A stretch of DNA of 64,000 nt, taken from contig NC_061508.1 of assembly GCF_022539505.1 (NCBI RefSeq), forward strand, positions 37,442,256 through 37,506,255, read 5' to 3'. Origin of the DNA: Lolium rigidum. Lineage: Eukaryota; Streptophyta; Magnoliopsida; Poales; Poaceae. The position numbers and the translations under genes are program-made. The stretch's first letter is position 1; each line of letters starts with the position of its first letter. The notes below the pieces were generated by a model that was not told where the DNA came from, ran no database searches, and saw nothing but the letters and a program-made list of their open reading frames with translations. Positions 1 through 11,231 of the stretch are shown here, piece after piece.

Positions 1-1343
1 TAACAAAGGATTAACCGTATTGTGTGGAAGATGATTGTTTGCGAGAGAAAACGGTAAAAACAAGTATTGCGATAGATTGTATTTCAGTAAAGAGAATTGG
101 ACCGGGGTCCACGAGTTCACTAGAGGTGTCTCTCCCATAAGACGAACGAGCATGTTGGGTGAACAAATTACGGTTGGGCAATTGACAAATAAAGAGAGCA
201 TGACCATGCACATACATATCATGATGAGTATAGTGAGATTTAATTGGGCATTACGACAAAGTACATAGACCGCCATCCAACTGCATCTATGCCTAAAAAG
301 TCCACCTTCGAGTTATCATCCGAACCCCCTCCGAGTATTAAGTTGCAAAGCAACGGACAATTGCATTAAGTATGGTGCGTAATGTAATCAACAACTACAT
401 CCTTAGACATAGCATCAATGTTTTATCCCTAGTGGCAACGAGCACAACACAACCTTAGAACTTTACATCATCGTCCCGGTGTCAATGCGGGCATGAACCC
501 ACTATCGAGCATAAGTACTCCCTCTTGGAGTTAAAAGCATCTACTTGGCCGGAGCATCTACTAATAACGGAGAGCATGCAAGATCATAAACAACACATAA
601 GCATAACTTTGATAATCAACATAACAAGTATTCTCTATTCATCGGATCCCAACAAACGCAACATATAGAATTACGGATAGATGATCTTGATCATGATAGG
701 CAGCTCACAAGATCCGACAATGATAGCACAATGGGGAGAAGACAACCATCTAGCTACTGCTATGGACCCATAGTCCGGGGGTAGACTACTCACTCATCAC
801 TCCGGAGGCGACCATGGCGGTGTAGAGTCCTCCGGGAGATGATTCCCCTCTCCGGCGGGTGCGGAGAGCGATCTCGAGGATCCCCCGAGATGGGATCGGC
901 GGCGACGGCGTCTCGGTAATGTTTTCCGTATCGTGGCTCTCGGTGCCGGGGGTTTCGTCACGGAGGCTTTAAGTAGGCGGAAGGGCAAGTCGAGAGGCGG
1001 CACGGGGGCCCACACCACAGGTCGGCGCGGCCGAGGTGGGGCCGCGCCGCCCTAGGGTTTGGCCACCCCGTGGCCCCTCTTCGTCTCGTCTTCGGTCTTC
1101 CGGAAGCTTCGTGATAAAATAGGCCTCCGGGCTTTTATTTCGTCCAATTCCGAGAATATATCTTTACTAGGATTTCCGAAACCAAAAACAGCGAGAAAAC
1201 GACAAGCGGCACTTCGGCATCTTGTTAATAGGTTAGTTCCAGAAAATGCACGAATATGACATAAAGTGTGCATAAAACATGTAGATAACATCAATAATGT
1301 GGCATGGAACACAAGAAATTATCGATACGTTGGAGACGTATCA
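1..1343 (-). mobile_element. Gypsy LTR (Sabrina/WHAM-like), runs off the left edge
   Basis: On the minus strand the LTR opens at 1343 with TGATACGTCTCCAACG and runs leftward to the window edge without reaching a terminal CA, so only its first 1.34 kb is present. The order of blocks matches my memory of the very abundant Triticeae Gypsy LTR: the TGATACGTCTCC start, a GC-rich CCTAGGG part near 1050, then a long AT-rich part with the TGGGAGAGACACCTCTAGTG stretch near 120-140. It sits inside the Copia LTR that resumes at 1344. The 5-bp duplication expected at 1344-1348 (CCGGC) cannot be checked because the other end is outside. Short open frames here are not genes. Confidence 0.85.
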
Positions 1344-2434
1344 CCGGCCAAGGTGGGTGGAGTCCCTCTGGGACTCCACCTTCCATCCTTATTTCTTCCG
1401 GACTCTTCTAGAACCTTCTAGAACCTTCTAGAGAAAATACCGGATCATTTTCAAACCTAGAAAATGACTTCCTATATATGAATCTTATTCTCCGGACCAT
1501 TCCGAACTCCTCGTGATGTCCTGGATCCCATCCGAGACTCCGAACAAAACTTCGAACTCCATTCCATATTTCCATATCTACTTAAATGACATCAAACCTT
1601 AAGTGTGTCACCCTACGGTTCGCGAACTATGTAGACATGGTTGAGACTTCTCTCCGACCAATAACCAATAGCGGGATCTGGAGATCCATAATGGCTCCCA
1701 CATATTCAACGATGACTTAGTGATCGAATGAACCATTCACATACGATACCAATTCCCTTTGTCACGCGATATTTTACTTGTCCGAGGTTTGATCATCGGT
1801 ATCACTCTATACCTTGTTCAACCTCGTCTCCGACAAGTACTCTTTACTCGTACCGTGGTATGTGGTCTCTTATGAACTTATTCATATGCTTGCAAGACAT
1901 TAGACGACATTCCACCGAGAGGGCCCAGAGTATATCTATCCGTCATCGGGATGGACAAATCCCACTCGTTGATCCATATTCCTCAACTCATACTTTCCGG
2001 ATACTTAATCCCACCTTTATAACCACCCATTTACGCAGTGGCGTTTGATGTAATCAAAGTACCTTTCCGGTATAAGTGATTTACATGATCTCATGGTCAT
2101 AAGGACTAGGTAACTATGTATCGAAAGCTTATAGCAAATAACTTAATGACGTGATCTTATGCTACGCTAAATTAGGTGTGTCCATTACATCATTCATATA
2201 ATGACATAACCTTGTTATTAATAACATCCAATGTTCATGATCACGAAACCATGATCATCTATTAATCAACAAGCTAGTTATACAAGAGGTTTACTAGGGA
2301 CTCCTTGTTGTTCACATAACACACATGTATCAATGTTTCGGTTAATACAATTATAGCATGGTATGTAAACATTATCATAAACACAAAGATATATAATAAC
2401 TATTTATTATTGCCTCTTAGGCATATCTCCAACA
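1344..2434 (-). mobile_element. Angela/BARE1/WIS-type Copia LTR, truncated by the Gypsy insertion
   Basis: Read on the minus strand from 2434 the sequence starts TGTTGGAGATATGCCTAAGA followed by GGCAATAATAAATA, the hallmark start of BARE1/Angela/WIS LTRs. It continues through typical LTR blocks down to a CTTCTAGAACCTTCTAGA tandem near 1415, where the Gypsy LTR cuts it at 1343/1344. About 1.09 kb of an LTR that is usually about 1.7-1.8 kb is visible; the rest should lie left of the window. It is inserted in the 29-bp tandem repeat of the next element, and the expected 5-bp duplication would be GATGG (2435-2439). Confidence 0.88.
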
Positions 2435-2660
2435 GATGGCCCTGAGGAGACGATGATTGAGATGATGGCCCTAAGGAGCCGATGATTGAGATGATGGCCC
2501 TGAGGAGCCGATGATTGAGATGATGGCCCTGAGGAGCCGATGATTGAGATGATGACCCTGAGGAGCCGATGATTGAGATGATGGCCCTGAGGAGCCGATG
2601 ATTGAGATGTTGGCCCGGAGGAGCCGACGATTGAGATGATGGCCCGGAGGAGCCGATAAT
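2435..2660. repeat. 29-bp tandem repeat, about eight copies
   Basis: Units begin GATGGCCCTGAGGAGCCGAT and end GATTGAGAT, with starts at 2435, 2464, 2493, 2522, 2551, 2580, 2609 and 2638, an exact 29-bp period. The last two copies carry GGCCCGGAGG. The Copia LTR ends exactly at the start of the first visible copy, so the array was probably split by that insertion. Being 29 bp, each unit shifts the reading frame, so long open frames across it are not evidence of a protein. Confidence 0.9.
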
Positions 2661-3170
2661 TTTATCGGGTGCGCGTCCAGCGCTCCCGATGGAAGTAGCC
2701 CCCGAGTCTGGGCACTGATGCTTGCAACCGTGAGTAGACTCAAGTCGAGCAACTCGATGTTTATAGTTTTCTTCAGGTGCCTTTGACACATTGTTGTATA
2801 TTTCAATGGGCAATCTTAATACACCTTTAGCATCGTTGATGCCATTGTTTGTAAGTTTTTCGGTAGGTACATGTATATGCACTTTTACCGTGTCAATGTC
2901 GTTGGCAAATTTTTGAAAGAGCAAATCTTAATTGCCAGTTTAAGCGTATGTGAATTCGTTGGTCAGCAAATTGTTTGAGTGATCAGCTCGTGTTGCAGGT
3001 CTTGCTAAACCCGTTGTATGTGCAACTTTGCTTTCAACCGATGTATGTTCGACGAGCAGCTCCCGACCGTATCGGAAGCACTGACTCTGCCGATGAGCCC
3101 GTTGTTCTTTGATATTTCCATAAGTAAGATATCGAACGTGGGTTGTTTTATATGTATTTCCAGACTCTTG

Positions 3171-3450
3171 CTATTTACGGCGCTCGTAGAGGCATCTGTA
3201 GCAGAGGGAAAGGTCAGCGTCCTTGTTTGTTTCATGATCCTTGCTATTTGCGGCACTCTTTGAGGCATCTATAGCGAAGGAAAAGAGCAAGGTCCCCGTT
3301 GCTTCATGATCCTTGCTATTTGCGGCACTCTTTGAGGCATCTATAGCAAAGGAAAAGAGCAAGGTCTTCATTGCTTCATGATCCTTGCTATTTGCGGTAC
3401 TCTTTGAGGCATCTATAGCAAAGGAAAAAGAGCAAGGTCCCCATTGATTT
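3171..3450. repeat. 72-bp tandem repeat, three to four copies
   Basis: The block TTCATGATCCTTGCTATTTG recurs at 3231, 3303 and 3375, an exact 72-bp spacing, with a diverged copy to the left (near 3160) and a decayed one after 3430. On the minus strand 72 bp is 24 codons, and an open frame from 3545 to 3171 repeats peptides such as SFAIDASKSAANSKDHEA. No known domain is recognised, and the array lies inside the non-autonomous LTR element. Confidence 0.85.
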
Positions 3451-3784
3451 TGCATCATAGCACTCGTAGTTTCAGAGGCTTTTTTAGAGTGCAATCTCTG
3501 GGCGTATTTTCCATCGCACCGATGTTCGTTGAAATATACGAACAAGGTTCCTGACGATGTAGTTCGGGTGTTCCGAATTACTGCAATTCTTAAAAACTTG
3601 AGTCTTCATATCTTTTTGGGTTCCAGCGAACCGGCGCTCCCGATGGGAGTAACAGTCTTCAAATCTTCTTGAATTCCAACGAACCAGCGCTCCGGATGAG
3701 AGTAACCGCAATAGTTCGAAGATATTCCAGGAGCTCCCGAGCAATCGCAGCGAACCGGCGCTGCGGCGGGCGCAACCGACATAA

Positions 3785-4215
3785 TTGCGCCATCCAAGAT
3801 AGTCGGTGCGGCGGGCGCAGCCGAAATAATTCCGCGGCCAGAGAAGCCGAAATAATTCCGCGGACAGAGATAGTCCATGCGGCAGGCGCAACCGAAATAA
3901 TTCCGCGGCCAGAGAAGCCGAAATAATTCCGCGGACAGAGATTGTCCATGCGGCAGGCGCAGCCGAAATAATTCCGCGGCCGGAGAAGCCGAAATAATTC
4001 CGCGGACAGAGATAGTCCATGCGGCAGGCGCAGCCGAAATAATTTCGCGGCCAGAGAAGCCAAAATAATTCCGCGGACAGAGATAGTCCATGCGGCAAGC
4101 GCAGCTGAAATAATTCCGCGGACAGAGACAGTCCACGCGGCAGGCGCAGCCGAAATAATTCCGCGGACAGAGATAGTCCACGCGGCAGGCGCAGCCGAAA
4201 TAATTCCGCCATCCA
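3785..4215. repeat. 71-bp GC-rich tandem repeat, open in all three minus-strand frames
   Basis: Composite units of about 71 bp: a 45-bp part (AATAATTCCGCGGACAGAGA then TAGTCCATGCGGCAGGCGCA) plus a 26-bp part (AATAATTCCGCGGCCAGAGA then AGCCGA). The block GAGAAGCC recurs at 3841, 3912, 3983 and 4054, exactly 71 bp apart; at the right only the longer sub-unit is repeated. Since 71 is not divisible by three, each unit moves to the next frame, and the minus strand is open in all three frames (3484-4212, 3606-4295, 3659-4477). They share peptides such as AELFRLRLPHGLSLS, NYFGCACRMDYLCPR and IISAAPAAWTISVRG. Protein coding is not shown. Confidence 0.88.
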
Positions 4216-5129
4216 GGAGAGTCCACGCGGCGCCTAGCTGACGTGGCTGATGAAGAGGACGCGGTTGACATAGCCAATCCGCTGCGGGTGTGCATCCGAA
4301 TATATCGGGTTCGTAATGTCGGGTCCTTGGCAAGCGAGCCCCCGAGTAAGAAGAGTGCGCGATGGCGGGCGCGGTCAGCCGAGCAGGGCAGTCGACGGGC
4401 GAGCTCCCGAATATATCAAGTCCGTGATACAACGAGCGAGCCCCGAGCGTGGCGACTATGCGCGGTGAAGCAATCAAAACTTGTTCCGATCTGCAGTCAT
4501 ATTACAGCGCAAAAAACTGTGCACAAATAATAGTACGAGCCAAAAAATAATTAGAAGTATATCACCTGATATTTCTGTATCGAATGGTGCGTGTGGCCGG
4601 AAGAAGTCAACGAAGAAACTTCCGGTGTAATCCGTGACGAAGTAGTCAGAAACGGTGGATTTAGTTATCCGCAAGCAGTGTCTTTCAATTTCCATAGCAC
4701 TTAATCTTAGCCTGCCATGGGTATGGATTCCTTCCGTAGGTATTTCCGCTCGGAGCTGTCGCTATATACCAAACAAGTTCTGTCTGCCTTAATTTCCTTT
4801 GCTTGAATCTTGGAACTAGCCCTGGGATGGATGGACGCCTGACTTGATCCCGATCTGTCGCTGCGAACATCTGCTTCTCGTCTCCATGTTGGATTCCCGA
4901 GTGCATCAGCCGAAGTTTGCTTTTCTTTTTCTTCTCCGTAGGTGGCCGCTATCGTGTCTTATCGCTGATCGTAATAGACTGGTAGATGCTGCTTTTCTCG
5001 GCGGATACGACCGTATACCACTGCTTGTAGATGATGAACTTGAGCGCTTCGAAGTGTGCCCTAGATGTAATCTCGGCATTTGTTGATGATGATGGATCCC
5101 GCCCGGATGACGAAATCCAGCCGACGCTT

Positions 5130-5147
5130 TCCCACAGACGGCGCCAA
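5130..5147 (-). other. Primer-binding site of the Gypsy-like element
   Basis: The minus strand reads TTGGCGCCGTCTGTGGGAA directly after the LTR end CGTCA. TGGCGCC-type sites next to the 5' LTR are usual for plant Gypsy elements. The priming tRNA was not determined. Confidence 0.6.
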
Positions 5148-5148
5148 T

Positions 5149-5632
5149 TGACGAGGCGGTTCCTCGGCAATGCCCACCATGAGGGGCTTGGGTTTTTAGA
5201 GAAAGGCGACGACGGAAGTTCCGGGAGCGAGGCGGTACACGACGTACCCAGGTTCACGTCCCCGCGGTGGAGGATCGCTACGTCCTGCTAGCAATCCACT
5301 ATATGAATATATATGTACAGGGGGCCGCCATAGGCGGAGTTGTTGGATCTAGTCTAGTTCTAGTTCGCGGGTTGCGATGTCTAGGCGAGTCGCCTCTATG
5401 ATGTATGTTTCTGATTGTGTGTGTCCCTAAGGGGTGCCCCTGTCTGGCTTTATATATCAGGCAAGTTAGGGTTTACAAGAGTCCTAGTAGGATCCGTATT
5501 GGAGTCTTCTTTCCTTGTAGTCCAAGTTGAGGTGCGTGCAGGTCCAGCTTGTCGAGTCCCTGTGCTGGTCCAGCTTCATTGTTTGCTCCGGGTATGGCAA
5601 TGTCGAGTACCCGAAGAGTTATGCCCACGTCA
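5149..5632 (-). repeat. 5' LTR of the Gypsy-like element
   Basis: About 484 bp bounded on the minus strand by TGACGTGGGC (ending at 5632) and CCTCGTCA (5149). The termini are therefore the short inverted repeat TGACG...CGTCA. The primer-binding site follows immediately, which fixes the inner boundary. The outer boundary is inferred from the TG dinucleotide and from the LINE coding sequence resuming beside it. The partner LTR is not in the window. Confidence 0.6.
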
Positions 5633-6160
5633 GCAGGAGCCTGCACGAGGGTGTGCTGGCCTTGCACGAGATTACTCATGAGCTAAGAGTCAAGAAACTA
5701 AAGTCCCTCCTTCTTAAGCTGGATTTTGAGAAGGCCTATGACAGGGTCAACTGGGATTTCCCGAGGGAAGTCCTGTTGAGGAAGGGATTTTCTTAGGGCC
5801 GGTGGTGCACCGTCTGATGCAACTGGTCATGGGGGACATACTGCGGTCAGTATCAACGGGGAAATAGGCCCTTACTTTCCGAACACAAAGGGCGTTCGAC
5901 GAGGGGACCCTCTTTCGCATATCCTATTTGACTTCATGGCGGATTCGTTAGCTGCCATCCTTTCAAGGGCCAATGGGGCGGGACACATACAGGGAAGTGT
6001 GCCTCATCTCATCCCAGGAGGAGTTACCCACCTCCAGTATGCGGATGACACGATGATTATGATTGAACCTTCGCAAATGGGGATCGCGAACCTGAAGTTT
6101 ATCCTCCTTTGCTTCGAGAATATGTCGGGGCTCACCAGCATGCCCCTGCAGGTCGAGATC
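5633..6160 (+). pseudogene. LINE ORF2 reverse transcriptase fragment
   Basis: Two open pieces in different frames encode adjacent parts of a LINE-type reverse transcriptase. The first (to 5796) has LLLKLDFEKAYDRVNWDF, the conserved RT motif with the first catalytic Asp. The second (from about 5865) has KGVRRGDPLSHILFDF and then LQYADDTMIM, the catalytic YADD box. A stop and a frame change near 5796 separate them, so the copy is dead. It is cut on the left by the Gypsy-like LTR at 5632/5633, and RT similarity fades after about 6160. Confidence 0.85.
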
Positions 6161-6737
6161 TTGCTATGGGAGTCAGGGGCTGATGGGGGCAAACTCGCTT
6201 GATCCGGCACTCTCGGGAGACTTGCAGAGGAAATGGAGGGAACGAAAAGAGATTGGCATGACCTGAGAAAAGGGGGTTTGGAGGAATCTCGTGCAATTTT
6301 TCAGCTTCCTTATGCGGATATGCCGCTGCCCATGGAGGTTTGCTGGTTTTGATTATTCTTGATTAGGCTGACGCTCTAGGCTGTCAGAAAAAATGCATTA
6401 TCTCCAGCTCCTTGACGATAAAGGCCTTCTCACGCTGTACACCCAGCTGAAGCGCCACCTCCGCTGCAACGGCAAATAGTGGTCATAGTACTCAATGTAA
6501 ATGGACCAAGCAGCTGCGTTAAGCAAATTGACCAAAGGAGCAACAATGAGGTGTTGCTGGGACCTAAGCAGATCAGCGTAGTAGTTTAATAATTTATCAT
6601 CAAGTGCTGCCTAGCTTTAGAACACCATTGAGTAACCTGAGTCTTTTATCTGGTCATAATCTACTACGCCCTGTATATATGATTAGGTGACGCTTTAGAC
6701 AGTATACCTAATATGCATCTTGACCTAACATTTTGTA
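6161..6737. other. Intergenic, no gene seen
   Basis: No convincing coding sequence. A short imperfect direct repeat, GATTAGGCTGACGCTCTAGG (from about 6362) and GATTAGGTGACGCTTTAGAC (from about 6681), is the only structure noticed. It could be LINE debris or part of the small Helitron whose 3' end is at 7027. Confidence 0.4.
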
Positions 6738-6850
6738 CTCCCTTTGATCCAAATTAGTTAACTTCACTTTGTCTAGATATGGATTTAACTAAATACATTT
6801 GTTGACTAGATACATTCATATTTAGATAAAGTGAAATTAATTAATTTAAA
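6738..6850. mobile_element. Stowaway MITE, one terminus lost
   Basis: Begins CTCCCTTTGATCCAAATTAG after a TA, as Stowaway (Tc1/mariner) MITEs do. The inner part returns as an inverted copy (AAAGTGAAATTAATTAATTT) near 6830-6848, but the last dozen bases of the right terminus and its TA are missing. Confidence 0.65.
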
Positions 6851-6999
6851 TTTAAAATTGATGCGTTTGTGATTTTATCTATTATACATGGTAATGGTAC
6901 AAAAGAAAAGTCAATTGAAAACTCTATGACATTTTGCTTGATTTGACGTACAGATTTAATAGAACAAATAAAAGATTGTTTATTTTATTTTATATGGCG

Positions 7000-7027
7000 C
7001 CGTAGCAATGCACGGATTTTTGCCTAG
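7000..7027 (+). mobile_element. Helitron 3' terminus
   Basis: A short palindrome CCGTAGCAATGCACGG (7000-7015) is followed 8 nt later by CTAG (7024-7027) and then T. A hairpin about 8-11 nt upstream of CTRR, inserted before T, is the diagnostic 3' end of Helitrons. The 5' TC end was not placed with confidence; ATCTACTACG near 6659 is one candidate. Confidence 0.55.
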
Positions 7028-7803
7028 TCTTACCTCAAATTTGGTAAACGAATGGATCATGTTAGACAGGTCGGTCCGTTAGGATCCCGCTGGAGCATGC
7101 ATATTCGCCTGTCCGCCTAAACCAATTCAGATAGGCCAATCGTCCGATGAACCGGCCCGCTGGAGATGCCCTGAAGCGCCCACTAAAGCCCATGTACAAT
7201 CGACCTAACTGACACATCTCAGGCAAATAAAGCCCTCCGACAAGCAACTCCCTTTCGCGTTCCCTCCTGATCGCTCGAGCGAACCCTCCGCCGCCGCCTC
7301 CCTTCCAGCGGCGCCTTACCTCGACCTCGAGCAGCGGCCTAAGCCGGCCTCTACGGCAACGCGTCTGCTTGGCTGACGGCGAGGCAAGAGAGCCGGCTCC
7401 CACAGGTGCACTGCCCCTCCAAAGGAAGAGTGAACCGTTCACTGTGAACGGCCCGAACGCACTCCCTCGCGTGGCATATGTGCTGTTTTTTTCACTTGTT
7501 TTTGGCGCAGGACTGAAGCATCCTCTGTATTCATGCACTGAAACGGGTGTGTACTAGCATAACATCTCTTGTACTCAATTGGCCTGTTCATTCTCACACG
7601 TATACATAATAACCTGATCTCAACGATACGTGATAAGTGTGTTGCCTTGCAGATGTATCTAGCTAATCACACGAGATCTCATGGGGAAGCTCCGTCAGCG
7701 TTATGATTGTTTGAAAGAGGGCCATGCAAAGTAAGCAGATAATATCCAATAGCCTTTCTCACTTTGAACATAATAATTTATTGCGGAGGCATCGACTCTG
7801 TCA
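7028..7803. other. GC-rich, exon-like block, no recognised product
   Basis: 7060-7530 is GC-rich compared with its surroundings and open on the minus strand (7062-7538, 158 codons). The peptide is low in complexity and Arg/Gly rich and matches no family I know. TTTTTGGCGCAG (to about 7510) and TTGCCTTGCAG (near 7652) resemble plant splice acceptors on the plus strand, so this may be a captured or decayed first exon. No function is proposed. Confidence 0.25.
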
Positions 7804-8115
7804 GACTAGCCACAATGGGAGTATCATAAGTAGTATCATGCATGCCATGTTGGCAAAAATCTGATGTGGCACACCAATTAGTGAGGTGAGAGATGAGAGT
7901 GGTATCATAATATGATACCGTATCATAGCACGTAAAACTAGAAAACTTAAATGGCAAACACATCATGTACACACATTTGCATTGAGATTCTACAAAACAT
8001 TAAATATGATGATACTATGATACTATCTTATGATACTATGCATTGTGGGATTAGTATCATAAACTAGTATCATGTGCATGATACTAGTGTATGATACTTC
8101 CCATTGTGACTAGTC
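7804..8115. mobile_element. Tourist-like MITE (3-bp TSD)
   Basis: Inverted termini GACTAGCCACAATGGGAGTA and its near mirror TACTTCCCATTGTGACTAGTC bound a 312-bp AT-rich element full of ATGATACTA motifs. A 3-bp TCA lies at each side (7801-7803 and 8116-8118). The 3-bp duplication and the TIR, which resembles the element at 38543, point to PIF/Harbinger (Tourist-like); superfamily assignment is inference. Confidence 0.7.
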
Positions 8116-9715
8116 TCAGTATAAGCATCAAAGGCAGAACCATTCACAGATTATTATGTATACTTGGACGGACCGCGTATAACTGCACATGAATATAAAT
8201 AAGTCCATTGTTAACAATTTCATGCAACTATAACTAATGGTGACGTTGGACCCCTTTTGATCCCTCGTGCAGATTGTGAGGCAGATTTAGAAGCTGATCA
8301 AAGCGAAGGCAGTGATGTAAGCTGCTGTAAAGCCCAACTGATCCTGCCATGAAGGAGGGTCTGAGATCCGATGAATCAGAGCCTACCGTTTGATTCTAAT
8401 ATTTTTACGACATCTCAATGCTTCACGCGCGTGTCGAGGAAGGTATCTCTCAAACTCCCCCGGAACCAATTAATGCAGTCTTGTTATCTTTTTCAGGTGT
8501 GCTTTTAGCATAGTTTAGACCTGCTAATAGATATGCACGGGATTTATGATATCCTACACCAATCCTGCCGCAACGATTGTGGCGTGTCTCCATTATACAA
8601 CAAGACAACAGTTACATGTGTATAGGAAATAGCCATGTCAATGCTATCGTTTTTAATAATAAATTGTAACATTAGAGTTTTATTTGATAATAAATTTACA
8701 CTAACCCAAGTTAATGGTCTACTAATAAAAACATATTCGCCATGTTTTTGAGAATGGGAGGTGCAGATGCCTCAAGAACACCATTGGTATAGTTAAGCTC
8801 TTAATTTCACTAGCAAATTTTTTTTTTTTGCCAAAGCACTCAGCTCAAATGTAGTTTTTGGCCCGTTTCACCTAAAAACACGTTCTTGGCCCACTTGCCA
8901 TGTAGAAAAATAAAAAAGAGATCGAAGTCATAATTCAATTGCTTCCCTTAGCTGGTTTGCTTCACCATTATCACCGCCGCCGCATCGATCAGATGCTCGG
9001 AAGTTGTCCCACCTCCCCCAGGACTACTACGAAACAATCAAATACTAACATTAGATGTTAACGAGAGAATGACTAATATTGTCAAGTTCTAGATTATCAT
9101 TATGCTTTTCGCATAGCTGATAAATTGTTTGATTTGCTGCGACTGATGATACTCCCGCTATCTGACTGCGATTAAAATCAGTAGTTAGTCAAGGAGATAT
9201 ACAAGTGAGTGATGTGCTGACTTATTTCACAAATAATATTTGGAAAGGTTCTCTCCCTTAAGATATGGGAGTATCTTGGCACTATTTTTGCATCTATTGA
9301 TGAGTTGTTGTTCAATTTTCGTAGTTCAAACTGAAACGCTTTCCACAATTGTTTTGCTCAAGGCTGTATATGTATTTTCCGTTCCTAAATTGTATTGTTT
9401 TTTATGTAACGTTGGATCTTGTGGTCTCTAGCACAGAATCTGGCTATAAGATGTTCTAAGTACACATAGCCGCATTGGAATTGTGTAGCATGACAGATAA
9501 TACCATGCGTTCTTTCTCTGCGACTGTGAAAATCTGAAGCTGCTATAGCCTATGTGTAGGAACTGGTGTCAGCGTTATTGAGTTGAGAAGGCGCATAGGT
9601 TTATGGTAGGTATGAAATATAAGGTGAAAATATTCATGCTAAAAATGGAAAAATCTTATAGCTATGCAGATAGGGGTGATGTTTCCTGGAATCACATCTA
9701 GAGTTGGGAAAGTTA
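8116..9715. other. Intergenic, no gene seen
   Basis: AT-rich sequence with a T-tract near 8818 and no conserved coding motif on either strand. A GTGCAG acceptor-like site near 8272, followed by a short purine-rich segment, could belong to a decayed transcript, but no product can be read. Confidence 0.35.
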
Positions 9716-9769
9716 CACTGGTAGAGAACAGGTCTTCTCTACCGGTTCGCAAGAGCCTTTAGTTCCGGT

Positions 9770-10533
9770 CAAGGAAAAAAATAGCTGGCTATAGCTTCGC
9801 TATAGCACCGCTATAGCTTCTCAGACATCCTTCCGCGACGCTAAGCCTGTTTTTTCCGCTATAGGCGCTACGTTCGCTAAAGCGCCGCTAATTACTGCTA
9901 AATAGTGTAGACGCTAGAGGAGCTATAGCGCCGCTAACATAATTGTCCCATGCCACTAGAATTTGAAGCTCAATACATGTTTTCGTTGGGCTGTTGCGCC
10001 AAGGACACGACGCCTTGGCTTGGGAGTCACAGGCTGAATCGAGAAGACCGACCACGTCCGAAACCCAGGCTGGATTGTTTCTACACCTTTTTCATTTACT
10101 CTTTGTTCGACACTGAATTGTTTCAGCTGTCAGACATTATAATCGCCAAAAATAATTTGTATATAAAAGCTTGATTGTTTGTTCAAACAATAGAAATGTT
10201 ACGTCTTTCCTTCCTATTACGTACTTCTCTGCCTATTCAATTCCATTTCATTCCATCCCATGTAATTTTTTTAGAAATAAGGATTGTAGATATATAGAAT
10301 TGACATATCTAGCTTAGGTCCGAGCGCATTATAAGCAATGCAATAATCATGAAGACAAAGCAAAATATTATTTCCCATGATATGCTGCAATTTTTTTTTT
10401 GTTTCTACGACATATATTGCATTTATAGAGCAAACCGCTAAATGGTTTAGCTTCCGCTATAGCACCGCTATAGCTTCAATAGCTTCTGGACGAGGTGTCC
10501 GCTAAATCAAATAGCCCGCTATTTTTTTCCTTG
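9770..10533. mobile_element. hAT-type non-autonomous element, TSD GTTCCGGT
   Basis: Bounded by CAAGGAAAAAAATAGC and its inverse GCTATTTTTTTCCTTG, with an exact 8-bp duplication GTTCCGGT at 9762-9769 and 10534-10541. An 8-bp TSD is diagnostic for hAT. Subterminal regions on both sides are rich in GCTATAGC and AGCGCCGCTA boxes, likely transposase-binding sites. The 764 bp contain no transposase. The insertion splits a CTTTAGTTCCGGT subterminal repeat of the host CACTA element. Confidence 0.93.
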
Positions 10534-10865
10534 GTTCCGGTTGGCCATCCGGGACTGCCAAAACGGGACTAATGCCTCAACCTTTAGTCTCGGTTGGCTT
10601 ACAAACCTGACTAAAGGGACTAAAGGTCATGCACATGGCAACGATGGACCGCTCTGGCTGGCGGACCTTTAGTCCCGGGTGGTAACACCAACCGGGATTA
10701 AAGTCCACGCCAGGGTTTAGGGTTCTAGCCCCTGTATTTTGAGTTTTCCATTTTCATTTATACGTATTTCACGCTAAATACATATATATATTGTACATGT
10801 TTATGCATAAATAATATAATGCCTCTTACCATATATATATACAATTTTTTATAATTTCTATCTAA

Positions 10866-11231
10866 TTACATGGAGATCACTAGATTAATGGAGGCATTAG
10901 CGGCAATGGTGTTCTCCGCCTTTATGTATGACCTCGTTAAGTAAAAATCCCGCCAATTCTCTTGAATTGCTTGTACGCGTTCCTCCGTTAGACTCTGGCC
11001 CCGCAGATAATCGGCCTTTAAAAGAAGGAGATCAATATATGTATATATATGAATATATGAGTAGTATGAATGAAACTCAACACAAAATTGATGGAAATAG
11101 AAGAAATGTGTGAATATTGTTAACCTACTTGAATAAAATCCTGCCTGCCTGCGGATGTACTTGCAAATGTAGAATGCACATAAATTAGTCCCCTCCGCCT
11201 GCATCAACCACTTTATGAGAATATAATTCAA
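10866..11231 (-). pseudogene. CACTA-associated Ulp1-like (C48) protease C-terminal fragment
   Basis: The minus strand reads MQAEGTNLCAFYICKYIRRQ, the motif around the presumed catalytic Cys of Ulp1/C48-like domains in plant CACTA proteins. After an AT-rich, probably intronic stretch it continues with RGQSLTEERVQAIQENW. The same order (NLCGYYV, then ADQIKAIQEEIAGFF) occurs in the other CACTA at 51104-51420, which supports the call. Everything upstream (catalytic His and Asp, TNP2 transposase) is missing, so it is an internal-deletion relic. Confidence 0.7.

Larger units (their letters stand above)
2435..5632 (-). mobile_element. Gypsy-like LTR retrotransposon (5' LTR plus internal repeats), cut by the Copia insertion
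   Basis: Minus-strand element whose 5' LTR is 5149-5632 and whose internal part runs to 2435, where the Copia LTR interrupts it. A primer-binding-like TTGGCGCCGTCTGTGGGAA follows the LTR directly. No gag, protease, reverse transcriptase or integrase motif is visible between 2435 and 5148. The internal part is instead dominated by three tandem arrays (29, 72 and 71 bp units). It is therefore probably a non-autonomous derivative. The 3' LTR should lie left of the window. The element itself sits in a LINE (5633 onward). Confidence 0.65.

Noticed and set aside
2400..2924. 174-codon minus-strand frame with repeated SSQSSAPQGHHLNHRLL peptide
   Set aside because: It runs from the Copia LTR end through the 29-bp array; the frame is a by-product of the repeat.
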